A stretch of 8,178 nt of DNA from Betaproteobacteria bacterium (GTDB taxonomy: Bacteria; Pseudomonadota; Gammaproteobacteria; Burkholderiales; Rhodocyclaceae). Positions within the stretch are counted from its first letter, which is position 1; every line of letters begins with the position of its first letter. Both the position numbers and the translations under genes were made by a program. The stretch covers positions 1 to 8,178 of the forward strand of contig JAIFNM010000070.1 in assembly GCA_020047725.1 (NCBI GenBank). The letters run 5' to 3'. Below are positions 1 through 5,284 of the stretch, one piece after another. The notes beneath the pieces were generated by a model. It saw nothing but the letters and a program-made list of their open reading frames with translations, did not search any database and was not told the origin of the DNA.

Positions 1-1
1 C

Positions 2-228
2 TTGAAACCGCTTTCCGGCGCAGTAGACGACATCAAAATCCTGTCAATAGCAACAAATAATCAGTTAGTTAGCCTAATGAATATCAATAGGGTCAACCCA
101 TGCCTTCAACATCAAATACGGGGAAAAGTCTACATCAAAATCGCTAATGGATAATCTGGGTTGATTATACTAAACACAAAAACGATGCCGGTACATTCCC
201 TATTCCAGATATAAATAAATTCTATTGA
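2..228 (+). pseudogene. Frameshifted 3' end of an unidentified gene entering from the left
   Basis: Frame 2 is open from base 2 for 50 codons to a TAA at 152-154 and reads like ordinary protein (it includes the string GKVYIKIANG). A second frame then reads on from about 148 as WIIWVDYTKHKNDAGTFP to a TGA at 226-228. Both pieces look protein-like and they abut, so a single frameshift near 145-150 in one former gene is the simplest reading; a sequencing error or a genuine stop at 152 are alternatives. The first piece ends with a pattern loosely like a LysM repeat (SIA, then INRVNP, then GKVYIKI), but this is too weak for a call. An 11 bp direct repeat (30-40 and 132-142) lies in frame within it. 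The start lies outside the window. I do not recognise the family. Confidence 0.35.
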
Positions 229-313
229 CTAAACCAATCAAGCCGTGTGCTGTATTCCTTCCTTTATACCCTACCAATCCACCATTGAAGACCAAACAAT
301 AAAATCACATATT

Positions 314-354
314 TACTCAATGGCAGAGCCATGCAGACCAAGAAAATAACTAAT
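314..354 (+). repeat. Copy 1 of a ~41 bp element repeated upstream of both + strand island genes
   Basis: About 37 of 42 aligned positions match bases 712-753, with one single-base gap. The shared core is TACTCAAT, then GCAGAGCCAT, then AGACCA, AGAAAAT and ACTAAT. This copy contains the perfect inverted repeat ATGGC-AGA-GCCAT at 320-332. It ends 24 bp before the -35 box of the 78-residue gene, so it could be a regulator site, a recombination site or a leftover of duplication. The stretch 229-313 before it shows no gene. A weak further resemblance (AGACCA, then AAAATCAC) occurs at 289-308. Confidence 0.6.
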
Positions 355-378
355 TAAATAACCGTGCAAATCTCTACA

Positions 379-407
379 TTGACAAATAAATATTTGCTTG
401 TAATTAT
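379..407 (+). promoter_or_regulatory. Predicted sigma70 promoter of the 78-residue gene
   Basis: A perfect TTGACA -35 (379-384) is followed after 17 bp by AATTAT (402-407, four of six consensus bases). Transcription would start near 414, leaving a leader of about 18 nt before the ATG at 432. This placement makes the in-frame TTG at 408 an unlikely start codon, since it lies inside the promoter. Confidence 0.5.
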
Positions 408-431
408 TTGGATAATAAAACGGAGAGAAAT

Positions 432-668
432 ATGAATGTAAAAGGATTGCTTGTATCGGTGGCTGGTGGAGTTATTTTTATGTTGATTGTGGTTTATGTT
501 CTCACTCCATTAATTCAAGGACAACTCTACAAATTTGGGGCAAATTCACAAATAAAAGCAGAGCAGAGATGTGAGAAATACAAAAACGAATATGTTGATA
601 TACTGTTTAAGAAAGAAAATATGAATCCATTGCTTGAAAAAGCCAAACAAGACAAATGTTTGAAGTGA
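432..668 (+). CDS. Small single-pass membrane protein, unknown function (78 aa)
   Basis: I do not recognise a family. Residues about 5-28 form one hydrophobic membrane segment with glycines near its start (VSVAGGVIF). A hydrophilic, charged, probably helical tail of about 50 residues follows, with two cysteines (C47 and C76) that could pair if the tail is periplasmic. The start at ATG 432 is chosen because GGAGA (422-426) sits 5 nt upstream; the frame is open further, to a TTG at 408, but that codon falls in the predicted promoter. The gene has its own promoter and its own intrinsic terminator, so it is a separate unit from the 638-residue gene downstream. AT-rich codon use matches the island and not the sulfur operon to the right. 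A small holin-, toxin- or immunity-like role is possible, but nothing specific supports one. Confidence 0.6.
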   Translation: MNVKGLLVSVAGGVIFMLIVVYVLTPLIQGQLYKFGANSQIKAEQRCEKYKNEYVDILFKKENMNPLLEKAKQDKCLK

Positions 669-673
669 ACGAT

Positions 674-705
674 AGCCCGATTAGAGATAGTCGGGTTAGT
701 TTTTT
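674..705 (+). terminator. Rho-independent terminator after the 78-residue gene
   Basis: The stem is AGCCCGATT (674-682) with AGTCGGGTT (689-697), including G-U pairs, around a 6 nt loop. A run of six T follows at 700-705. It begins 6 nt after the TGA stop. Its arms nearly match those of the hairpin at 2791-2816 (AGCCCGATT, 6 nt, AGTCGG). Confidence 0.8.
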
Positions 706-711
706 AAGAAC

Positions 712-753
712 TACTCAATAGCAGAGCCATATAGACCAGAGAAAATCACTAAT
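712..753 (+). repeat. Copy 2 of the ~41 bp upstream element
   Basis: This matches 314-354 at about 37 of 42 aligned positions. It starts 7 bp after the terminator of the preceding unit and ends 63 bp before the -35 box of the 638-residue gene, so both copies sit at the head of a unit. The inner inverted repeat of copy 1 is imperfect here (ATAGC-AGA-GCCAT). The rest of the 200 bp gap holds the promoter region of the next gene and no coding sequence. Confidence 0.6.
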
Positions 754-812
754 ATACATATGGTTACGAGTTTATATGGTTTCCAGGAATGCTTACTGAT
801 AGAATTGCACAG

Positions 813-825
813 AGTATTGAATACT
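813..825. promoter_or_regulatory. Operator-like palindrome over the -35 box of the 638-residue gene
   Basis: AGTATT-G-AATACT is a perfect 13 bp odd-centred palindrome, centred on 819. It covers the predicted -35 hexamer (817-822), the usual place for a repressor dimer to block polymerase. No dedicated regulator gene is visible beside it. The protein that binds it, if any, is unknown. Confidence 0.4.
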
Positions 826-844
826 GGTTTTGATTTAGTATAAT
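817..844 (+). promoter_or_regulatory. Predicted sigma70 promoter of the 638-residue gene
   Basis: TTGAAT (817-822) is followed after 16 bp by a perfect TATAAT (839-844). Transcription would start near 851, giving a leader of about 18 nt. The AAGGGG ribosome binding site lies at 858-863, 5 nt before the ATG. Confidence 0.65.
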
Positions 845-868
845 TAATATATCAATTAAGGGGTTATT

Positions 869-2785
869 ATGAACAACAATGAAAAACTGGATTTGCTTAA
901 AAATAGTCTGTCGAATTTTTTGGATAAGATTAGAGAGGTGAATGAAGATTATTCGCAAGATGTTAAATATGAAATATTTCAATTATACAAAGAATTATAT
1001 GGCAACTACGAAACTATAGATCACAATCTAATAAATAGTAGTTTCACAAGCGAAGAAATTAGAGCAATTCACTTTCTTCGCATTGGTAAAGAGCAAGAAG
1101 ACAAATTCGATGAGTTGGTTAAGTTAATAAAAAGCGACTCGCAAGGAACAATTGATGCAGTTACTGATTTTATTAAATCAAGAAAAGGATTTGACTTAAT
1201 TAATTCTAAAGAAACATTTGAGGATTTTACAGATGATGAATTGGTTGATATTTTCGGCTCATTATTTGGAGTGAAAATAGCAAAAGATTGTGTTAAGTCA
1301 TTAAGAGCCGAAAGGGTTGGTAGTGTTATTGGATATGCTCTCTCTGGCTTGTGTGAGCATCATTTGCAGGAATACAATAAAAACAAAAATCAAGACTTTG
1401 CTGTTTTCATAAAGAATAAAATAAATGAATCTGATGTGACTGTAAGTTTTACTTACACAACAGATGGGACAACAAAGAATATAACTTGTGATGTAAATGA
1501 GTTATTAGGCATAAAAGATGGCACTAGACCCAAAAATAGGTTTGACCACTGCTTCATAAATCACAAAGAAAAACGAATTGTCTTTGGATTATCGCTTTCT
1601 TCTCAAACTACTGAATCTCAGAAATTTAGTTATTATCAGATATACCAGGTTTTAGAGGAATTAGTTAAAACAAAAATGATAGACGGTGAAATAAATAAAT
1701 ACTATGGATATAAAATAGAGCCATTTTATTTTATGGCAGGAAGATTTGTTGCCGATAACGAGAAAAAGACACAGGAAGTAGGAGTTTCATTTTTAAAGAT
1801 GTTTCCTAAAATAACCAAAGATGAAAAAAATGAATTGGCTCAATTAATTTTTTTCAGCATATATGCAAACAGTCCAAGTGTTGATGGGACAGCAAAAATT
1901 CCTTTATTTAATCCGTTTATTTCAGGATGCGATACTTTAGGAATCCATCTTTGGCAAGAGTCTTTTAAAAAAGACAACAATAAATTGGAACACCTTACTT
2001 ATGTAGCCAATAAAATAACAAATGTTACTAAAATAATAAACAACAGCAACTTCTCACTAGATGAAAGTGGCAAGACATTTGCTTTTACTTATATTAATGA
2101 TATACAAAATATAGTATTATCATTCGGCCGTGGCTTTAAACAAAAACTAGACCAAGAGCAATACAACAATATAATACTTCCGCTATACAAAGAACTTGAA
2201 ACATTAAAAGATAAAATGAATGGAAATGAGTACGGTTCTGTTGCTATTGATTCTTTGGGGCGAGTTACAGAATATCTAGAATCAGTTGCTTCTTATAATA
2301 AGTTTATTGAAAAAGCACATGTTGTTAAAGACTTGCCTGTTGTTTTGAAAAACTCTCAGAAAAATGTATTTCAAGTTACCAAACAAAACCTGGAATTAAT
2401 TGCAACAATTGCAGAACAACTTTCAAACACAACCTACAATGCCAGTAAGTTCTTAAGTAATTATGCTGGAATTTTGAGGTGTGTTATATCTGGAGTTCCA
2501 GTTGATGATGCGAAAAGACGATATTATTCAAGTGTGAGTAGTTACAATGTTTCAAAAAACTCTGCCTGTTACAGTGCTACAAATAAAGCAATTTGGCAAT
2601 TTATAGAAAAAACAAGTTTCCTAATCAAGAAAGATTTTGATAGTGAATACACGAAGAGTTTAAGGTTCGGTATTCAATTAAATGAACTAAATGAATTTAT
2701 AAATAACACTTTATTTGATTCACACAGACCAGCATTAGAAAAAACAATAAAAAAAATTTCAGAAAAGAAATTTAAAATACACTGA
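869..2785 (+). CDS. Large protein of unknown function (638 aa), AT-rich island gene
   Basis: I cannot assign a family. The start is the ATG at 869, with AAGGGG (858-863) 5 nt upstream and a near-consensus promoter; the next in-frame methionine is far downstream. The protein is rich in Lys, Asn, Asp, Ile and Phe and looks soluble and mostly helical in its first ~160 residues and last ~250. A more beta-like middle section begins around residue 185 (VTVSFTYTTDGTTKN). There is no signal peptide, no convincing membrane segment, no Walker A (the GKT in DESGKTFAF lacks the preceding glycine spacing) and no nuclease, kinase or protease signature that I can identify. Residues about 555-580 form a Tyr/Ser-rich patch (RRYYSSVSSYNVS) and the C-terminus is lysine-rich. 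It is transcribed alone, with its own promoter, palindrome and terminator. Its place in an AT-rich island beside an H-NS-like gene fits an accessory (possibly defence or phage-related) role, but that is context only. Confidence 0.85.
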   Translation: MNNNEKLDLLKNSLSNFLDKIREVNEDYSQDVKYEIFQLYKELYGNYETIDHNLINSSFTSEEIRAIHFLRIGKEQEDKFDELVKLIKSDSQGTIDAVTDFIKSRKGFDLINSKETFEDFTDDELVDIFGSLFGVKIAKDCVKSLRAERVGSVIGYALSGLCEHHLQEYNKNKNQDFAVFIKNKINESDVTVSFTYTTDGTTKNITCDVNELLGIKDGTRPKNRFDHCFINHKEKRIVFGLSLSSQTTESQKFSYYQIYQVLEELVKTKMIDGEINKYYGYKIEPFYFMAGRFVADNEKKTQEVGVSFLKMFPKITKDEKNELAQLIFFSIYANSPSVDGTAKIPLFNPFISGCDTLGIHLWQESFKKDNNKLEHLTYVANKITNVTKIINNSNFSLDESGKTFAFTYINDIQNIVLSFGRGFKQKLDQEQYNNIILPLYKELETLKDKMNGNEYGSVAIDSLGRVTEYLESVASYNKFIEKAHVVKDLPVVLKNSQKNVFQVTKQNLELIATIAEQLSNTTYNASKFLSNYAGILRCVISGVPVDDAKRRYYSSVSSYNVSKNSACYSATNKAIWQFIEKTSFLIKKDFDSEYTKSLRFGIQLNELNEFINNTLFDSHRPALEKTIKKISEKKFKIH

Positions 2786-2790
2786 GATAA

Positions 2791-2820
2791 AAGCCCGATT
2801 GTCTCCAGTCGGACTTCTTC
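2791..2820 (+). terminator. Terminator-like hairpin after the 638-residue gene
   Basis: Arms AAGCCCGATT (2791-2800) and AGTCGGACTT (2807-2816) pair with one mismatch and one wobble around a 6 nt loop. They begin 5 nt after the stop codon. The tail CTTCTTCC is only moderately U-rich on this strand; on the - strand the hairpin is followed by TTTT, so it may work in both directions. The arms are close copies of those of the first terminator. Confidence 0.6.
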
Positions 2821-2851
2821 CTATCAATTGCCAAGACCAACCACATCCCAC

Positions 2852-2888
2852 AATAAGAAATGCCCTATAAAGCAACTTATAGGGCATT
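2852..2888 (-). terminator. Terminator of the H-NS-like gene
   Basis: A perfect 12 bp stem joins AATGCCCTATAA (2859-2870) and TTATAGGGCATT (2877-2888) around a 6 nt loop. On the - strand it lies 26 nt after the TAA stop and runs into a T-rich tail (TCTTATTG). No T run follows on the + strand, so it serves the H-NS-like gene. Confidence 0.7.
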
Positions 2889-2914
2889 AGCCAGCAGTTA
2901 GATTGTGATTTCAC

Positions 2915-3223
2915 TTACACAAGCAATTCTTCCAGTTTTCCACCATCTTCAATAAATTTAACCACCCATTTAGGTTTCATACCTCTACCAGTCCAAGTGT
3001 TTTCATTATGACGATACTTGATAGCAACAGGCTTCTTGAACTTCTCTGCTAGTGGTTGAGACACAACAACTTCAACCAAGCCCAACTCTTTAGCCGTAAA
3101 GCCATACAACTTAATCTTGTTCTTCACATCTTCAAGAACAGGCAACCTTTTAGCCAGTGCAATCTCTTCTGCCTTCTTGGTCAACTCTGCAATCTGTTTT
3201 TGTATCTGTTCTAGTTCGTCCAT
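2915..3223 (-). CDS. H-NS family nucleoid-associated DNA-binding protein (102 aa)
   Basis: This is a small histone-like silencer of the H-NS family, which binds and represses AT-rich, often foreign, DNA. Residues about 1-26 form a charged coiled-coil-like helix (LEQIQKQIAELTKKAEEIA) for dimerisation, then a linker, and the C-terminal DNA-binding domain spans about 65-98 with the family signature KYRHNENTWTGRGMKPKW (69-86). The length is normal for betaproteobacterial members. In the signature, the core that is usually RGR or QGR reads RGM (79-82 region), so the second arginine that enters the minor groove is missing. ATG 3223 has only a weak ribosome binding site. The gene is AT-rich like its island, and silencers carried on islands or plasmids are known to mask the cost of foreign DNA; that role here is inferred. 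The family call is firm from the signature. Confidence 0.88.
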   Translation of the reverse strand: MDELEQIQKQIAELTKKAEEIALAKRLPVLEDVKNKIKLYGFTAKELGLVEVVVSQPLAEKFKKPVAIKYRHNENTWTGRGMKPKWVVKFIEDGGKLEELLV

Positions 3224-3269
3224 TTTGATTGATTTATGTTTGGTTGATGATTCATATAGTGTATCAATG

Positions 3270-3302
3270 AAAAAGACTCCATAGAGTCAACTATGAAGTC
3301 TT
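3270..3302 (-). terminator. Terminator-like hairpin in the leader of the H-NS-like gene
   Basis: Arms 3273-3284 and 3291-3302 pair over 12 positions with one mismatch around a 6 nt loop. On the - strand a run of five T (3274 to 3270) follows directly, the form of an intrinsic terminator. It sits only 47 nt before the start codon of the H-NS-like gene, so it is either the terminator of a lost upstream gene or an attenuator of this one. The + strand tail (CTTGTTTT) is also U-rich. Confidence 0.6.
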
Positions 3303-3361
3303 CTTGTTTTACGTCTTGGGATAGATTCCTAGCCCGTTACCTTCTCCAATCTTTCAACAAG

Positions 3362-3420
3362 TTTTTAGAGTGGCTTGCGGGAAACCGGGGGCTTTTTTGC
3401 TTACGGCCTCGCAAGCCGCA
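3362..3420. other. Composition break: right boundary of the AT-rich island, with half terminator
   Basis: Composition changes abruptly near 3371: AT-rich DNA to the left, GC-rich to the right. Directly inside the GC-rich side, ACCGGGGGCTTTTTT (3384-3398 region) has the form of the 3' arm and U-tract of a + strand intrinsic terminator, but no matching CCCCCGG arm precedes it. It is enclosed by an 8 bp inverted repeat, GGCTTGCG (3372-3379) and CGCAAGCC (3410-3417). No tRNA gene, clear direct repeat or integrase is visible at this junction. Confidence 0.5.
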
Positions 3421-3468
3421 TGGCTAGGAAATCTACAAGGCATCAACCTGAAGATGCCCGTAAACAGT

Positions 3469-3485
3469 GGCCTGCAGGGCAGGCC
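3469..3485 (-). terminator. Hairpin downstream of the sulfur operon, possible terminator
   Basis: GGCCTGC and GCAGGCC form a perfect 7 bp stem around a 3 nt loop, 19 nt after the stop of the OsmC gene on the - strand. The tail ACTGTTTAC is only weakly U-rich, so termination may be partial or depend on Rho. The stretch 3421-3504 holds nothing else I can support. Confidence 0.4.
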
Positions 3486-3504
3486 TCGAAGAAAGCGCCC
3501 GCGC

Positions 3505-3882
3505 TCAGGCTTCGACGACGGTGAAGCTGATCTCCGAGCCGCTATCCACGATCTTTTTCACCGCGCAATGCGTGATGGCGTCCAGAACCGTGGCTTTCTG
3601 CTCTGCCGAAAACTGCTCGGGAAACTTCACTTCCGTCTTGAACTTGGCCAGCGTCATCGGACCGCCGGCTCCGGCGAAGGGACGGCAACTGATCTCGATG
3701 CCGTCGGGCGAAACACCCAGCTCCTTGCAGGCCTTCTTGGCAAACACGGCGGCACAGCCGGCCAGCGTGGCGTAGAACGCCTCCAGCGGGTTCATCAGCG
3801 AGCCATCAACGGCATAGCTGACTTCATGCTTGGCGCTGGTCACTTTGATCACGGGCGAACTGCTTACGGATACGGAATACAT
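3505..3882 (-). CDS. OsmC family protein (125 aa)
   Basis: OsmC/Ohr-fold proteins are cytoplasmic dimers in which two cysteines reduce organic or fatty-acid hydroperoxides. Both expected cysteines are present: C43 in LAGCAAVFAKK and C106 in ITHCAVKKI, the order and spacing usual for the fold. The domain fills almost the whole protein, which is slightly short for the family (about 135-145) and belongs to the compact YhfA/OsmC-like type. An AGGAG ribosome binding site lies 8 nt before ATG 3882. It is the last gene of the - strand operon, 41 nt after the transport half-protein. Its company with a BigR-like repressor and YeeE/YedE proteins suggests a role in sulfur-related thiol or peroxide chemistry; the exact substrate cannot be read from the sequence. 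Confidence 0.88.
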   Translation of the reverse strand: MYSVSVSSSPVIKVTSAKHEVSYAVDGSLMNPLEAFYATLAGCAAVFAKKACKELGVSPDGIEISCRPFAGAGGPMTLAKFKTEVKFPEQFSAEQKATVLDAITHCAVKKIVDSGSEISFTVVEA

Positions 3883-3923
3883 GGTCGATTCTCCTGGTGG
3901 GGATGATGGTGGTTATGACTTGA

Positions 3924-4343
3924 TCAGGTGCGATCAAAACGTTGGTAAAGCTCAAACAGGACCATGCCGGCGAGCATGGCCACGACGAAAACGAGGCCCT
4001 TGGCGGAACCTATACCCAGCAAGACGAAGCTCGGTCCGGGGCAAATCCCGGCCAGACCCCAGCCGATGCCAAAAAGCCCGCTGCCAATGACTAGCCTGCG
4101 GTCGACGTTTTCGACCACCGGCACATTCATGGGCTTCCCCATCAAGGAAACCGTCCGCCGCCCGGCAAGCCGGTAGGTAACGAGGCCGATTGCAATCGCG
4201 CCCGCCATGACCAGCGCGAGCGAGGGATCCCAGTTTCCCGCCAAATCAAGGAAGCCGAGCACTTTCGAGGGATCGGCCATGCCGGCGATGATCAGGCCAG
4301 TACCGAAAACCAGACCAACAAGGAGTGAGAAAAGGATGCTCAT
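3924..4343 (-). CDS. YeeE/YedE family half-protein (DUF6691-like), sulfur transport membrane subunit (139 aa)
   Basis: This is a small inner-membrane protein of the YeeE/YedE (TsuA) group, whose full-length relatives import thiosulfate or related reduced sulfur compounds. About four hydrophobic segments are visible (near residues 3-21, 42-58, 86-108 and 113-131). The family signature GIGWGLAGICPGPS (92-105) carries the conserved cysteine C101. Single-chain relatives are about 350 residues with two repeats; here the two repeats are separate genes, this being the C-terminal type. It starts 9 nt after the stop of the partner half-gene, with only a weak AGAG ribosome binding site, so translation may be coupled. 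Two-gene versions of this pair are known beside BigR in the Xylella and Agrobacterium biofilm operon. The substrate is inferred, not shown. Confidence 0.88.
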   Translation of the reverse strand: MSILFSLLVGLVFGTGLIIAGMADPSKVLGFLDLAGNWDPSLALVMAGAIAIGLVTYRLAGRRTVSLMGKPMNVPVVENVDRRLVIGSGLFGIGWGLAGICPGPSFVLLGIGSAKGLVFVVAMLAGMVLFELYQRFDRT

Positions 4344-4352
4344 GAAAAGTCT

Positions 4353-4787
4353 CTAGGCAAGCAGATGGCGAACGACGAAAACGGTCAGGAAACCCGCCGC
4401 CATGAAGGTCAGCGTGGCGACAAGCGAGCGGACGGACAGCCGTGAAAGCCCGCAAACGCCATGCCCACTGGTACACCCCGAGCCAAAGCGGGTCCCGAAG
4501 CCAACCAGCACTCCGGCGACGGCCAGCGTTCCCCAACTCGCATCGACCTGAACTGCGGGTAACTGAGAAAAGGCCAGATAGAGCCACGGTGAGAGAATGA
4601 GGCCTGCGACGAAGGCAATCCGCCAGGCGAAATTTCCCGGCTGACGGGTTTGAAACAAGCCGCCGACAATGCCGCTGATACCGGCGATTCGCCCCTCGAA
4701 AAGAAGGAACAGTGCGGCCGACAAGCCAATCAACACGCCGCCGGCCAGGGCGCTGAAGGGGGTGAAATTAATCCAGTCGATACTCAT
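4353..4787 (-). CDS. YeeE/YedE family half-protein, N-terminal type sulfur transport membrane subunit (144 aa)
   Basis: This is the partner half of the TsuA-like transporter. About five hydrophobic segments are visible (near residues 11-30, 34-45, 56-74, 86-99 and 121-141). The signature GFGTRFGSGCTSGHGVCGLS (97-116) holds C105 and C112; cysteines in this loop are thought to pass the sulfur substrate through the pore in relatives. ATG 4787 is taken as the start because it overlaps the stop of the repressor gene as ATGA (4784-4787), a sign of translational coupling; the longer frame from TTG 4811 would lie inside the repressor gene. No TusA/YeeD-like sulfur carrier gene is visible nearby, although E. 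coli YeeE works with one. Thiosulfate or sulfide-derived sulfur is the likely cargo by family. Confidence 0.88.
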   Translation of the reverse strand: MSIDWINFTPFSALAGGVLIGLSAALFLLFEGRIAGISGIVGGLFQTRQPGNFAWRIAFVAGLILSPWLYLAFSQLPAVQVDASWGTLAVAGVLVGFGTRFGSGCTSGHGVCGLSRLSVRSLVATLTFMAAGFLTVFVVRHLLA

Positions 4788-5101
4788 GCGTCGGTACTCT
4801 TTCCGGGGCAATAAAGTTCGTAGAGCATGTTGAGCAATGTCAGTACGCGGGTATCGGTGATCGAGTAGAAGATCCGCTTTCCGTCGCGACGTGTTTCGAC
4901 CAAGCCTTCCGAACGCAACACGCCCAGTTGCTGGGACAAGGTCGGCTGATGGAGATCAAGCAACTCTTCCAACTCGCTGACGCACTTTTCGCCCTTGCTC
5001 AGTTGACAGAGCAACAGCAGGCGATTTTCATTGGCCAGCACGCCCAGCACGGCCGTCGCCTCGCTGGCGGCTGTACGCATCGACTCAATGTTCAGCGACA
5101 T
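4784..5101 (-). CDS. ArsR family transcriptional repressor, BigR/YgaV/SqrR-like persulfide sensor (105 aa)
   Basis: This is a winged-helix dimeric repressor. Residues about 15-95 cover the ArsR fold, with a recognition helix around 52-65 (QPTLSQQLGVLRSEGLVETR) and a wing at about 70-80. It lacks the ELCVCDL metal-binding motif of arsenic sensors. Instead it has C32 (LLLLCQL) and C98 (YELYCPG), 66 residues apart, the same separation as C42/C108 of BigR and C41/C107 of SqrR as I recall them. In those proteins the pair forms a tri- or tetrasulfide bridge when sulfide or persulfide rises, and the repressor leaves DNA. C40 is an extra cysteine. It heads an operon of two sulfur transport proteins and an OsmC protein and probably controls itself and them. 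A near-consensus promoter lies about 50 bp upstream. Confidence 0.88.
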   Translation of the reverse strand: MSLNIESMRTAASEATAVLGVLANENRLLLLCQLSKGEKCVSELEELLDLHQPTLSQQLGVLRSEGLVETRRDGKRIFYSITDTRVLTLLNMLYELYCPGKSTDA

Positions 5102-5132
5102 GAAGGAAATTCCATTGCATTGCTACATTACC

Positions 5133-5144
5133 GAATTCTAATTC
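5133..5144. promoter_or_regulatory. Candidate operator at the start site of the sulfur operon
   Basis: GAATT-CT-AATTC is a perfect 12 bp inverted repeat in an AT-rich patch within GC-rich DNA. It covers the expected transcription start (about 5142) just downstream of the -10 box, where an ArsR-type repressor would block initiation. Copies of CATTA also recur at 5126-5130, 5148-5152 and 5163-5167 and could form part of a larger site. Binding by the BigR-like protein is inferred. Confidence 0.4.
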
Positions 5145-5148
5145 TTTC

Positions 5149-5177
5149 ATTATATCGATTTACATTATGTTTATCAA
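5149..5177 (-). promoter_or_regulatory. Predicted sigma70 promoter of the BigR-like sulfur operon
   Basis: On the - strand TTGATA (5177-5172) is followed after 17 bp by a perfect TATAAT (5154-5149). The start would be near 5142, giving a leader of about 40 nt before ATG 5101. I see no equally good + strand promoter for the divergent reductase gene in this 183 bp gap. Its leader does contain two mutually exclusive 6 bp stems: 5197-5202 with 5217-5222, and 5202-5207 with 5220-5225. Confidence 0.7.
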
Positions 5178-5284
5178 CAGATCGTTTATCGGAGTACGGC
5201 GATGCGGTTGAAGGGTTCGCCGCATTTCAACGGAGGTTTTTGGGATAATCCGGGCTGGCGCACCGCCAACGACCAGGAGGATGC

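Noticed and set aside
764..982. 72-codon - strand frame rich in Ile and Asn
   Set aside because: It is antisense to the promoter and start of the 638-residue gene; the hydrophobic look is what AT-rich DNA gives by chance.
2068..2090. GKT tripeptide in the 638-residue protein as a possible P-loop
   Set aside because: The sequence before it (NFSLDES) lacks the glycine needed for a GxxxxGK[ST] motif, and no Walker B partner was found.
1..3370. CRISPR array or transposon ends in the AT-rich part
   Set aside because: No regularly spaced repeat-spacer series, no transposase-like protein and no terminal inverted repeats with target duplication were seen.
3330..3420. Possible tRNA or tmRNA 3' end as the island attachment site
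   Set aside because: No cloverleaf, TpsiC arm or CCA end can be drawn at the junction on either strand.
3420..3524. 34-codon + strand frame starting MARKSTRHQPED
   Set aside because: It has no ribosome binding site, and its end runs antisense into the OsmC gene; the charged composition alone is not enough.
3370..3906. 178-codon + strand frame across the island junction
   Set aside because: It overlaps the OsmC gene on the other strand and reads as low-quality Arg/Gly-rich sequence; no start signal supports it.
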